From Rahnella bruchi (GTDB lineage Bacteria; Pseudomonadota; Gammaproteobacteria; Enterobacterales; Enterobacteriaceae), in contig NZ_QZWI01000001.1 of NCBI RefSeq assembly GCF_003614975.1, positions 1,054,001-1,118,000 on the forward strand: a stretch of 64,000 nucleotides of DNA, written 5' to 3'. Position 1 is the first letter of the stretch. The number at the start of each line of letters is the position of its first letter. Of this stretch, positions 1 through 9,800 are shown piece after piece. The notes below the pieces were generated by a model, which had not been told where the DNA came from, did no database searches, and saw only the letters and a program-made list of their open reading frames with translations. Both the position numbers and the translations under genes were made by a program.

Positions 1-456
1 AGAAAGAGTGAAGCTAAGGAAATCGGATAAAGCGAGTAATAAACTAGACCAAAGGTTCCTGGTGAGAAATGTCATATACACCTCACAACAATTAGAGATA
101 ATAATCCTCCCTCATGCGTTTGCCTGAAGGAATTTTTTGATGATGAATAATGCGAAAGCCGCGTGAGTCAGATATCGGATGCTATAAGAATAAATAAAAC
201 GCATTGCGCGAAGTGACGGGCTATAAAAATTTAATTAATAAAAAATCCAAATTCATATAATTGCAGCGACTCACTAAATTTTGGCTATGCTACCGCCCTT
301 GATTTACGGCCACCAATTTGCCAAATTCTACATCGAATAATATCTAGCGCAGTTAACCCTCACCTGAGTAGTTGTGGTGATTAATGCGTGTTAATTTTTA
401 ATAAATTGCGTTTCATAAATCAGAATGTATTTACTCATTCTCTTGATTTTTGCTGA
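1..456. other. AT-rich stretch with no convincing gene
   Basis: No open reading frame with a ribosome binding site and family resemblance is seen. The stretch is clearly richer in A and T than the core genes to the right. It lies downstream of the leftward EAL gene, so it may hold that operon's trailer and the control region of a gene beyond the window. A short dyad TCACC-N11-GGTGA lies at 360-380, but it has no T-run and is not called a terminator. Confidence 0.5.
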
Positions 457-1137
457 TCAAAAAAATGACCGAATAAACTCTTCCTGTCCATATGGCAACC
501 ACAATGCTCCTTGCATAGCCCGGATATCACTTCCACTTAAGTACTTAACGTGCTGAGAATTCTCAACACCATTAATGATGACACCTGCACAATAAGGCCT
601 GAGGTGTTCTATAGTTTTTCTGAGTGAAATAGTTCCCTGATGTTGCAAAAAAAAGGTCTTACTGATTTTTATACATTCAAAACTTTCATTCATTATCAGA
701 GACAAACTGGTTAACCCTGCGCCGAAATTGTCCAGCCAAAGCGGGTAGCATTCTGACAAAGCCTGAAGCACAGGCCGCTGCTGCCCGGTCCTGAATTCAG
801 GAAAGTTCTCATCGAGCTCTAACCTTATGTGGCTATAACGTTTGAGCACCTTATGTATAGACGGGTTATCGATAATATGAACAGCAACGTCATAGTCGAT
901 ATTTATCGATAATAAAAAGTTATTATCGATAAATATGCTTTCGTTCATACCCGCCAGAGTTACCTGCTCATAAAATGCCTTCACTTTCTCACCGGCTGTA
1001 CGTAATAACTCATAACCGCATGAATCAGATCGATTTTCATCCACTCTGGTGACCAGCTCGAAACCGAGAATGACACCGGAAACAGAAACAATAGGCTCAT
1101 AGATATAGTCTGAAAAACCTGCCCTGACCGGCTGCAT
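457..1137 (-). CDS. Degenerate EAL-domain protein (probably non-catalytic)
   Basis: A single EAL domain of 226 residues with no GGDEF, PAS or membrane segment, similar in size to the YdiV/STM1344 group of flagellar and fimbrial regulators. Against the usual signature, E27 of the EAL motif is kept in FELVTR. The Asn of LSINID, the Glu of LELDE, the Lys of IKIS and the Gln of MQGAL are also kept. The DDFG pair has become DNFG, and the Glu of the usual AEGVE motif is Asn (INGVEN). Loss of two metal-coordinating acids suggests it binds a partner or c-di-GMP rather than hydrolysing it. The gene starts 71 bp after the stop of the LuxR-type gene and runs the same way, so the two are probably one operon. 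Catalytic loss is inference. Confidence 0.8.
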   Translation of the reverse strand: MQPVRAGFSDYIYEPIVSVSGVILGFELVTRVDENRSDSCGYELLRTAGEKVKAFYEQVTLAGMNESIFIDNNFLLSINIDYDVAVHIIDNPSIHKVLKRYSHIRLELDENFPEFRTGQQRPVLQALSECYPLWLDNFGAGLTSLSLIMNESFECIKISKTFFLQHQGTISLRKTIEHLRPYCAGVIINGVENSQHVKYLSGSDIRAMQGALWLPYGQEEFIRSFF

Positions 1138-1208
1138 TTGTTCCCCTGAAAATAGCCATGCTCGAAAAATCGCCTGACCAATAGAAACTGATTAAAAACT
1201 CAATTGTT

Positions 1209-1805
1209 TCACCTGCTAATTCTGTTTCCCACTGCGTGTTTATGCAAAAAGAACAAAGCTGAACTGCTGTTGGCGTCAACGCCTATTTTTCTTAAAGAAT
1301 TGCACTTATGGACACTTACGGTCTTCACACTCAGTTTCAGAATATTCGATATGCTTGTCACGGACAGGCCGGACATCATCATCACTAAAACCTTCTCTTC
1401 CATCTTGGTGATATTATAATTAAAGGACTCCTTGTTAATCGTTATGCCCTGTAGCTGGATAAGCTGCTCCACCGATGTCACCACCGCAGGCAATTCTTTT
1501 TTCTTTTTAAGAAACTTAAATTCCTTCTTAAGCAGAAGCTCCAGCATCAACATATCGACGGCAGATGACATAATCAGGATCCTTATCGGGTCCAATATAT
1601 TCAGATGCTCTCGCAAAAACTCGTAGCATCGGTGGAACCCGCCGCCTGATGGATCAATGATCAGATAATCTTTTGCATACAAATTTACCTCATCGCCCTG
1701 GTCATAAGAGATGACACCGTCAACGTAAGGTAGCTCCTTGGAGATTATTTCTTTCAACGCCAGTTTTGTGTACTGGCACTCACTCCAAATTATTACCCGA
1801 GGCAT
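1209..1805 (-). CDS. LuxR/FixJ-family regulator, RcsA-like
   Basis: A 198-residue regulator. The C-terminal third is a LuxR-type helix-turn-helix, roughly residues 130-180: a TKMEEKVLVMM start, then SVTSISNILKLSVKTVSVHKCNSLRKIG. The N-terminal half is about the size of a receiver domain but lacks an obvious phospho-acceptor Asp and Lys set. Its opening (a VII stretch, then CQYTKLAL) recalls the start of RcsA (an II stretch, then CSYTRLGL), and the length is near RcsA's 207 residues. Such auxiliary proteins usually act as partners of RcsB or as fimbrial and capsule regulators. The start ATG follows an AGGCGG ribosome binding site. The EAL gene lies just downstream. The RcsA resemblance is my reading; the target genes are unknown. 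Confidence 0.75.
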   Translation of the reverse strand: MPRVIIWSECQYTKLALKEIISKELPYVDGVISYDQGDEVNLYAKDYLIIDPSGGGFHRCYEFLREHLNILDPIRILIMSSAVDMLMLELLLKKEFKFLKKKKELPAVVTSVEQLIQLQGITINKESFNYNITKMEEKVLVMMMSGLSVTSISNILKLSVKTVSVHKCNSLRKIGVDANSSSALFFLHKHAVGNRISR

Positions 1806-2078
1806 TGGGCCGCCTAATTGTGAGGTTTTAAAAACACTGAACTCTGCCCTGTTAAACCGGGGAAGAATAAAGCACTCTCATAACGCTATAAGAAAAACGA
1901 ATGTTAAAAACCGGTCTAAATCATATTTAAATCTTTTCAGTAGCCGTATGTAGAGTAATACGCAGCGGAAACTCTTCAAATCGTTTTTCTCGCTCATAAT
2001 TGCCCGCAATAATAGGTTTCACCAATCGATTTACACATTCTTATCGTTAATCTCATCCCTATTTTCTAGGCGAATTCT

Positions 2079-2092
2079 TACGAACATTCCTA
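2079..2092 (+). promoter_or_regulatory. RcsAB-box-like site 1
   Basis: TACGAACATTCCTA matches the remembered RcsAB box TAAGAATATTCCTA at 12 of 14 positions, including the whole ATTCCTA half. It lies about 275 bp upstream of the RcsA-like regulator gene. Binding is inference. Confidence 0.4.
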
Positions 2093-2149
2093 ATTACGGA
2101 CGAAAGTGTGAGCTATATTACGCTTTGGCCCGGAATAACGGACAGGATC

Positions 2150-2163
2150 TAAGAATTTTCTCA
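2150..2163 (+). promoter_or_regulatory. RcsAB-box-like site 2
   Basis: TAAGAATTTTCTCA matches the RcsAB box at 11 of 14 positions, with a perfect TAAGAAT half and a weaker right half. It lies 58 bp beyond site 1, in the same orientation. Confidence 0.3.
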
Positions 2164-2402
2164 TTAAGAATTAGTCGCATTCATGCGGTTTTATCAGCGC
2201 TGCTTTTATCTGAGTATTTGTATTTAAACAGAACATTAATCTATTTTAAGAGATAATTTAGTTTTTATTTTTTCCTGAAACTAATCTTAATTTTTCATTA
2301 CTGGGTGGTTTTCTGAAAAATAGCTTACGAAATCTAAATTATTGGTTTTTCATCCACATTTATGCGTAGAAATTCGCATTTCCAATTCACTTTTCTTTTT
2401 CA

Positions 2403-2416
2403 AAAGACCATTCCTA
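2403..2416 (+). promoter_or_regulatory. RcsAB-box-like site 3
   Basis: AAAGACCATTCCTA matches the RcsAB box at 11 of 14 positions and shares the ATTCCTA half with site 1. It is about 600 bp from the regulator start, so a direct role at that promoter is less likely than for the nearer sites. Confidence 0.3.
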
Positions 2417-2661
2417 AGAGCAGAACAAATAGCCTTATTGCTTTAATTTCAGGCAAATATTGGTGAATATCTGAATTTTATCTGATGGCAATGTCTGGAG
2501 TATTCTTAAATAAAACCCTCCGATTCACGTCACCTCCCTGTATGAAATGCAGGCGTACTTATCCTTAATGGCGGATTAGCAATCAAATAGCCAGGGGGAA
2601 TTATAAAAAAGCAGCTTCTACATTCAGAAAAAGCCACAGACAATAAGCAGGATTTACTGGT

Positions 2662-2697
2662 CAATAAAAAACCAGCCTTACGGCTGGTTTTTTATTG
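2662..2697 (-). terminator. Rho-independent terminator of the P-type ATPase gene
   Basis: A perfect 16-bp inverted repeat, with AACCAGCC and GGCTGGTT as the GC core around a TTAC loop and A/T-runs on both sides. It sits 30 bp beyond the stop of the leftward ATPase gene and would also work in the other direction. Confidence 0.9.
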
Positions 2698-2727
2698 CAG
2701 TGGCTTATGTGATTACAGTGCGGTCTG

Positions 2728-5442
2728 TTAACCCGCTTTACGCCAACTCCTCGTCAGCACTTTTTCTATCTCGACAATTACAAACAGCGCGATACCGATC
2801 AGCAGGCCGATAATCCAGTAGATGAAGGGCAGTGGTCGTGTACCGAACAGCGTGTTCATCAGCGGAACGTAGATAATAATCGCCTGTAGCGCGAAGAGCA
2901 CCACGGTGACAATCCAGATACCTTTGTTTTGCAGCAGTCCACGGTTGAGAGAGAAATTATCCGAATCGCGGCAGTTAATCATGTACACCCACTGCGCAGT
3001 GACCAGCGTCTGCAACAGCACGGTACGGATAAATTCCGGTTCATAACCGCGTGGCTGGAGCCAGGCTTCGAGCATAAAGGCGCTGATGGAAATCAGCAGT
3101 CCCACAAAGGCTACACGCCAGATGGCGTATTTATCCATGACGTGTGCGCTGACATTACGCGGCGGACGACGCATCACGCGGCTTTCAGCTTCCTCGAACG
3201 CCAGCCCGAAAGAAAGCGTGGCGGACGTCGCCATGTTCATCCACAGAATTTGCACCGGCGTAAGCGGCAGCAGATTCCCCATCAGAATGGCAATAATAAT
3301 CAGCAACCCCTGCGCCAGGTTGGTCGGCATAATAAAGAGGATGGTTTTTTTCAGGTTGTCGTAAACCCGTCGCCCTTCCCTGACCGCGTTGGCGATGGTG
3401 GCAAAGTTGTCATCCACCAGGATCATATCGGCGGATTCTTTGGTCACCTCGGTGCCCTTAATCCCCATCGCAATCCCGACGTTGGCCTGTTTCAGCGCGG
3501 GCGCATCATTCACGCCGTCGCCGGTCATCCCGACAATTTCACCGGTTTCCTGTAACGCTTTCACCAGACGCAATTTGTGTTCCGGGCTGGTACGGGCGAA
3601 AATATCGAACTGTGTCGCCGCCGTTCTCAGCTGCGCGTCATCCATATGTTCCAGCTCATAGCCGGTAATGGAATTCTCACTATTACCGATGCCAAGCATC
3701 TTACCGATCGCCATCGCGGTTTCCTGATGGTCACCGGTGATCATCTTGACGCGGATCCCCGCCTGCTGACACTCACCGATCGCCACAATGGCTTCAGGAC
3801 GCGGCGGATCCATCATCCCCGCAATGCCGATCAGCACCATGCCGTGGCCGAGTTCAGGGTGATCTAACGAGGCTATCGGCTGATCGACAGGCTTCCAGGC
3901 GGCGGCCACCATACGTAACCCTTCGCTGGCATATTGTGTGATCGCGGATTCCCAGTAGGCGTGATCCAGCGGCACCGCCCCTTGCGGCGTCTGCTGGAAC
4001 TGACAGAGTTTGAGCAGCACATCCGGCGCGCCGGTCAGCATGATCTGCGATTCACCGTTTTTCTCACCCGCGACCGCCATGTATTTGTAGAGCGAATCAA
4101 ACGGAATTTTACTGCTGAGATTAAACGCGAGTTCCGGCAAATGTGCCTTGGCTGCCAGCACTTTCAGCGCCCCTTCGGTCGGACCACCGGTTATGCCCCA
4201 GTGTCCCTGAGCGTCCTGCCTGAGCGTACTGTCGTTACAGATATCCACGGTGCGCAGAAACTGAGTCAGCAGCGGCGAGGAATCTGCAGGTAATGGTGAA
4301 GCCGAACCGGCAATGGAAAAACTGCCCATTGGCTCGTAACTGTTGCCTTCTACCGTCCAGATGTTATCCGCCAAAATCACTGCTTTGACCGTCATCTCGT
4401 TCATGGTCAGCGTGCCGGTTTTATCCGAACAAATCACTGACATCGCGCCCAGCGTTTCAACTGTCGGCAGCTTGCGGATAATGGCTTTGGAACGCGCCAT
4501 CGCCTGCACGCCGAGCGAAAGAATAATCGAGATGATCGCCGGTAAACCTTCCGGCACGGCAGCCACCGCCAGACTTATCACCGACAGCAGCAGTTCGCCG
4601 AACGGGATATCGCGCAGCAGATAACCGAAAATCAGCAGCGCCACCATCATGAACAGAATGATGACAAAAATGGATTTGCCTAGTTTATCTATCTGTACCA
4701 GCAGTGGTGTTTTGTTGTCTTCAATCGAGGACAACATTTCATTGATATGACCGAGTTCAGTCTGACCGCCGGTTGCGAACACTACGCCGCTGGCAGTACC
4801 GGAACTGACCGTGGTGCCTGAAAACGCCAGGTTTTTGCGGTCACCGATCGACTTCTCCCCCTCGAGCGAATCGGTCTTTTTCGAGACTACGGTGGATTCA
4901 CCGGTCAGAATGGCTTCCTCGACACGCAGGTTATGCACATCGATCAGGCGTAAATCAGCAGGGATTTTGTCTCCGGGGCGCAGCAGCACAATATCACCCG
5001 GCACGATTTCATCGGTGGCTACGGTGACCTGTTGTCCGCTGCGTAATACCAGCGCTTCACTGGAAAGCATATTCTGAATACTTTTCAATGACTTCTCGGC
5101 ATTATTTTCCTGAATAAAACCTATTAAAGCGTTGATCACCGCCACGCCTAATATCACCAGCGTGTCTACCCAATGCCCCATTATTGCGGTGACGACGGCG
5201 GCGGCGAGTAATATATAGATAAGGATGTCTTTAAAGTGAGAGATAAACTTAATAAATAAAGACTTACCTTCTTTTTGCGGAAGTACATTCGGTCCGTAAT
5301 GTTTTAATTTATTTTGTGCGTCTTCGGCGGAAAGCCCGGCTGGCCCTGACTGCAACCCTGCCAGACTTTCTTCTACTGTTTGCTGATACCACAGTTTTTC
5401 TGTGGTGGTTTTATTCACAGAAAGTGGCGCTGGATTATTCAT
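2728..5442 (-). CDS. P2-type cation-transporting ATPase
   Basis: A 904-residue P-type ATPase of the SERCA/PMR-like P2 class. It has an N-terminal cation-ATPase domain, the actuator motif TGES near residue 184, the phosphorylation motif DKTGT at D340, the hinge MTGDGVNDAPAL, and a six-segment C-terminal membrane region. In TM4 the ion-site motif PEGLP is intact. TM5 reads NLAQ where SERCA has a Glu, and TM6 reads NMATS where SERCA has NLVTD. Two of the acidic calcium ligands are therefore replaced, and a standard calcium pump is doubtful; another cation is possible. The gene is monocistronic with its own terminator and is divergent from the efflux operon. A GGAG ribosome binding site supports this start. 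Confidence 0.88.
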   Translation of the reverse strand: MNNPAPLSVNKTTTEKLWYQQTVEESLAGLQSGPAGLSAEDAQNKLKHYGPNVLPQKEGKSLFIKFISHFKDILIYILLAAAVVTAIMGHWVDTLVILGVAVINALIGFIQENNAEKSLKSIQNMLSSEALVLRSGQQVTVATDEIVPGDIVLLRPGDKIPADLRLIDVHNLRVEEAILTGESTVVSKKTDSLEGEKSIGDRKNLAFSGTTVSSGTASGVVFATGGQTELGHINEMLSSIEDNKTPLLVQIDKLGKSIFVIILFMMVALLIFGYLLRDIPFGELLLSVISLAVAAVPEGLPAIISIILSLGVQAMARSKAIIRKLPTVETLGAMSVICSDKTGTLTMNEMTVKAVILADNIWTVEGNSYEPMGSFSIAGSASPLPADSSPLLTQFLRTVDICNDSTLRQDAQGHWGITGGPTEGALKVLAAKAHLPELAFNLSSKIPFDSLYKYMAVAGEKNGESQIMLTGAPDVLLKLCQFQQTPQGAVPLDHAYWESAITQYASEGLRMVAAAWKPVDQPIASLDHPELGHGMVLIGIAGMMDPPRPEAIVAIGECQQAGIRVKMITGDHQETAMAIGKMLGIGNSENSITGYELEHMDDAQLRTAATQFDIFARTSPEHKLRLVKALQETGEIVGMTGDGVNDAPALKQANVGIAMGIKGTEVTKESADMILVDDNFATIANAVREGRRVYDNLKKTILFIMPTNLAQGLLIIIAILMGNLLPLTPVQILWMNMATSATLSFGLAFEEAESRVMRRPPRNVSAHVMDKYAIWRVAFVGLLISISAFMLEAWLQPRGYEPEFIRTVLLQTLVTAQWVYMINCRDSDNFSLNRGLLQNKGIWIVTVVLFALQAIIIYVPLMNTLFGTRPLPFIYWIIGLLIGIALFVIVEIEKVLTRSWRKAG

Positions 5443-5735
5443 AATGCCTGACTCCTTGACCCCTGAAATGGTTCATGAATGAAGCGGGTAATGAATGAAT
5501 TGTCGTGATGTTTTCTGGCAAGATGCGTAAAGCTGTATAAACTATAATATACCGACTTAAATAGTGTTAATTCCTTGCTTTAAAAAAACAATTAAATAAA
5601 CAAAAACAATAAGTAGCTTAATAGTCTCACTAAAAATACGTCATCGCAGAAAATAGCGGAGCCTGCCTAATTAAAGGCCTCACTATTCTGCCGGAAATTA
5701 ATTTTTCGCATGTGGTTTGCATGAGGGGAAGTATT

Positions 5736-6821
5736 TTGAATATCCGCTTTTTTCCCGCCCTGATCCTCCTGTTACTTTTAAGCGCCTGTGATCAGAAAAC
5801 CGCAGACGCCCCCGTTCCGCCACGTCAGGTTAAAATCGCCACCGCTGAAGCGGCCAGTCCGCTGAGTACCCGCGTTTTTCCTGCACGCATTCTGGCGGGC
5901 GATAATACCGATATTGCGTTTAAACGCGCAGGCCAGTTGCAGACGCTGGAAGTGCGTGAAGGCGAATCGGTGAAACAAGGGCAAATCCTCGCCCGGCTGA
6001 CCAACAATGATGCCCGTCAACGCCTGAACGATCGTCAGAGCGCCGCGACGCTGGCGCAGCGTCAGTTCGAGCGTTATCAGACGCTGGCACGTCGCAACGT
6101 GGTATCGCAGGCAGAACTCGAAGTGCATAAAGCCAGCCGGGATTCGGCCAGAGCAGCGCTGAAAATCGCGCAGGAAGAACTGAATGATTTAAACCTGACT
6201 GCGCCATTCAGCGGGGTGATCGCCAGACTTTCCGTGCGTAATCATCAGGTGGTGGCAGCCGGACAGCCGGTTGCGACCATCAGCCGTTCCGATGTATTAG
6301 ATGTCATTTTCAGCGTACCCGAAAACCTGTTTACCAGCCTCGATATGCGTAATGCCAGCTATCAGCCACGGGTGCGCATCAACAATCTTCCTGACCGGGA
6401 ATTTACCGCCACCTATAAAGAACATACCGCCAGCAGCGAGGCCAACTCGCTCACCTGGCAGGTGACGCTGACCATGCCACGTCCGGAAAACTTCCCCGCT
6501 GTCGCCGGTTTGAGCGGCACAGTGACCGTAAATCCGGCTAATCTTGCGACGGCAACGCCCGTGGATACGCTGGTGATCCCGGTCGAAGCGGTGTTTAACC
6601 CGGACAGCAGTCAGCGTAATGACGCACATGTCTGGGTGATTGCCGGTGAAGGCGACACATTACACGTTGAAGACCGCAAGGTCACCGTCGGCGAACTGAC
6701 CTCGCAGGGTATTGAAATTAAAGCGGGTCTGCAAAAAGGTGACAGAGTGGTCGCGGCGGGCGTGAGCGAATTGCACGCTCAGCAGCCGGTTCGCATCTGG
6801 GTCCGGGAACGGGGTCTGTGA
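5736..6821 (+). CDS. RND efflux periplasmic adaptor lipoprotein
   Basis: A membrane-fusion (HlyD/AcrA-type) subunit that joins an inner-membrane RND pump to an outer-membrane channel. It has a lipoprotein signal (FFPALILLLLLSAC) with lipobox LSAC. A biotinyl-lipoyl half-motif follows (AGQLQTLEVREGESVKQGQILARL), then a coiled-coil hairpin, the second lipoyl half (NLTAPFSGVIARL) and beta-barrel regions. The TTG codon at 5736 is chosen because AGGGGAA lies five bases upstream and it gives a short basic n-region. ATG at 5721 and GTG at 5712 are in-frame alternatives without a good ribosome binding site. The stop overlaps the start of the pump gene. No outer-membrane channel gene is adjacent, so a shared TolC is likely (inference). 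Confidence 0.88.
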   Translation: MNIRFFPALILLLLLSACDQKTADAPVPPRQVKIATAEAASPLSTRVFPARILAGDNTDIAFKRAGQLQTLEVREGESVKQGQILARLTNNDARQRLNDRQSAATLAQRQFERYQTLARRNVVSQAELEVHKASRDSARAALKIAQEELNDLNLTAPFSGVIARLSVRNHQVVAAGQPVATISRSDVLDVIFSVPENLFTSLDMRNASYQPRVRINNLPDREFTATYKEHTASSEANSLTWQVTLTMPRPENFPAVAGLSGTVTVNPANLATATPVDTLVIPVEAVFNPDSSQRNDAHVWVIAGEGDTLHVEDRKVTVGELTSQGIEIKAGLQKGDRVVAAGVSELHAQQPVRIWVRERGL

Positions 6822-9800
6822 TGAGAATTAACGACAGCTTTATCAATAATCCGACACGTGTCTGGCTGGTGATCCTGCTGCTCGGCGTGGGTGGCCTGAT
6901 TGCGTTGTTCAATATCGGACGACTGGAAGATCCGGCGTTTACCATTAAAACTGCCGTGGTGTCAGTGCAGTATCCGGGCGCATCTTCCCAGCAAGTCGAG
7001 GAGGAAGTTACGCTGCCGCTGGAAAATGCCCTGCAACGCCTGCCTTATGTCGATAACATTTCCTCGATTTCTGCCGTCGGTTTATCGCAAATCACCGTCA
7101 ATATCGATTCCCGCTATCACTCCTCTGAACTGCCGCAAATCTGGGATGAACTGCGTCGTCGCGTCAATGATGCCACGCTGCAATTTCCGCCCGGCGTCAG
7201 CCCGCCGTTTGTGAACGATGATTTCGGCGATGTGTACGGCTATTTTTTCTCTATTTATGGCGACAACTTTACCAATCCCGAACTGCGTAAATACGCTGAT
7301 CAGTTGCGCAGGGAACTGGTGCTGGTGCCCGGCGTCGGCAAGGTTGCCATCGGCGGCATCCTTCCTGAGCAAGTGTATATCGAGATTTCCCGCGCCAAAA
7401 TGGCGGCTTACGGCGTCACGTTGCCGCGGCTTGCGGATGTGCTCAACCGGCAGAATCTGGTGTCCGATGCGGGCAGCATGACCGTCGGCAGCGAGTCTAT
7501 CCGCCTGCATCCGACCGGCGGCTTTCAGAATATTGATGAACTGAATAATGTTCTGATCAGTCCCGCAGGATCCACGCACAGTATTTATCTGCGTGATATC
7601 GCCAAGGTGTCGCAGGGGGTGAGCGATCATCCCGGCAATATCTACCACGCCAATGGCCGCGATGCGCTGACCATCGGGGTCTCGTATATTCCCGGTGTGA
7701 ATGTCATGAACATCGGCCATGCGATTGAAGCGCGCATGCAGCAGATCTCCGCCGATAAACCGGCTGGGATCCAGCTGAAAGTGTTCTACGATCAGGCTGC
7801 TGAAGTGAAGAAATCCGTCGACGGATTTATCATTAACTTCCTGATGGCGCTGGCGATTGTGGTGGGCGTTCTACTGATTTTCATGGGGCTGCGCAGCGGG
7901 ATTATTATTGCCGTGTCGCTGGCACTGAATGTGCTCGGTACGTTGCTTATCATGTATTTGTTCGGCATCGAGCTTCAGCGAATCTCGCTCGGTGCGCTGA
8001 TTATTGCGCTCAGTATGCTGGTGGATAATGCAATTGTGGTAGTGGAAGGCGTGCTGATTTCCCGCCAGCAGGGAAACCCGCTGATGAACGCCATCTCGCA
8101 TATCATTAAACGCTCCGCCCTGCCGTTACTGGGCGCGACGGTGATTGCCATTCTGGCGTTTGCACCGATTGGCCTTTCGCAGGATTCGACCGGTGAATAC
8201 TGTAAGTCGCTGTTCCAGGTATTGCTGATTTCGCTGATGCTCAGCTGGGTGACCGCGCTGACGCTGACGCCGGTGCTGGTGAAATGGGCCTTTGCCAATA
8301 TGAAAGTGGCGGAGAAAAAGCCGGACGAGCAGGCGGATCCCTACGGCGGCTGGATATTTCGCGTTTACCGGCGCGTGCTGTCAGCGCTGCTGGTCCGCCA
8401 GACCATTACCCTGGTGGTGCTTGCGGCTCTGCTGGCGGCGTCAGTCTGGGGATTCGGCTACGTCCGGCAGAACTTTTTCCCGTCGTCTAATACGCCAATT
8501 TTCTTCGTCGATTTGTGGATGCCTTACGGCACAGACATCAATCACACCGCGCGAATTGCGGGAGAGATCGAAAAAGAGATCAATCATCAGGAAGGCGTGG
8601 AAAACACCGTGACCACCGTTGGTCAGGGCGGAATGCGCTTTATTCTGACCTACAACGGCGAGCGACAATATTCCAACTATGCGCAGATTATGGTGCGTAT
8701 GGACGATCAGCGGAAAATTGCTGCACTGACCCGCCGCACCGAACAGCACATTCGTGATCATTATCCCGAAGTGAATGCCAGCCTGAAACGCATCATGTTT
8801 GGCCCGTCTGGTGGCAGCGCGATTGAAGTCCGTATCAAGGGATCCGATCCCGATACGCTTCGCCACATCGCCAGCCAGGTCGATAAAATTATTCTCGATG
8901 ACGGCGCGGCGGACGGCGTGCGCAATGACTGGCAGGAACGCAGCAAAATGGTTCGTCCTGTATTTTCACCTTATCTGGGACGCGAACTCGGCGTCGACCG
9001 GGGTGACATCGACAGTGCCTTGCAGATGAATTTCAGCGGCAGTACTGTCGGCATTTTCCGTGACGGTTCGACGCTGATGCCAATGGTGCTGCGCCCTCCG
9101 GCCACGGAACGGCTGGATGTCGATCACATGGCGAATATCATGGTCTGGAGCCAGACGCGCCAGCAGTTTATTCCGCTGAGCAATGTGGTCAGTGATTTCA
9201 AAGTCGAATGGGAAGATCCGCTGATCATGCGCCGCGATCGCATTCGGGTGCTCACCGTGCAAACCGATCCGGATCCGGCCAGCGGTGAAACGTCCGGCGA
9301 TATGCTGGCACGTATCAGGCCGCAGGTTGAGGCGTTGACCCTGCCGCATGGCTACAGCATTGAATGGGGCGGTGACGCGGAAAACTCCGCCGAAGCGCAG
9401 CAGGGTTTATTCACCACGTTGCCAATCGGTTTCCTGATGATGTTTATCATCACCGTACTGATGTTCAGTTCGGTGAAAAACGCCATCGCCATCTGGCTGA
9501 CCGTGCCACTGGCACTGATCGGCGTGACGTTTGGCTTCCTGCTGACCGGTATTCCGTTTGGATTTATGGCGCTGATTGGCCTGCTCAGCCTGAGCGGGAT
9601 GCTTATCCGCAACGGCATTGTACTGGTCGAGGAAATCGGTCAGCAAAAAAAAGAGAAGAACCAGACCGAGGCGATTATCTACGCCGCCACGTCGCGTCTG
9701 CGCCCTATTCTGCTGACGGCGTTCACCACCGTACTGGGGCTGGCGCCTTTATTACTGGATGTCTTTTTCCAGAGCATGGCAGTCGTCATTATGTTCGGGC

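Larger units (their letters stand above)
1806..2661. other. Long AT-rich control region upstream of the LuxR/EAL pair
   Basis: About 860 bp without a credible gene, between the start of the leftward LuxR-type gene and the terminator of the ATPase gene. It carries three RcsAB-box-like sites, listed separately, and a small dyad CGTAT-N8-ATACG at 1945-1962. High A+T and length fit an H-NS-silenced control region, which is inference. Short frames inside it lack ribosome binding sites and family resemblance. Confidence 0.5.

Noticed and set aside
3934-4293. Open frames opposite the P-type ATPase and other core genes
   Set aside because: They are shadows of GC-rich coding sequence, with no ribosome binding sites and low-complexity Arg/His-rich translations.
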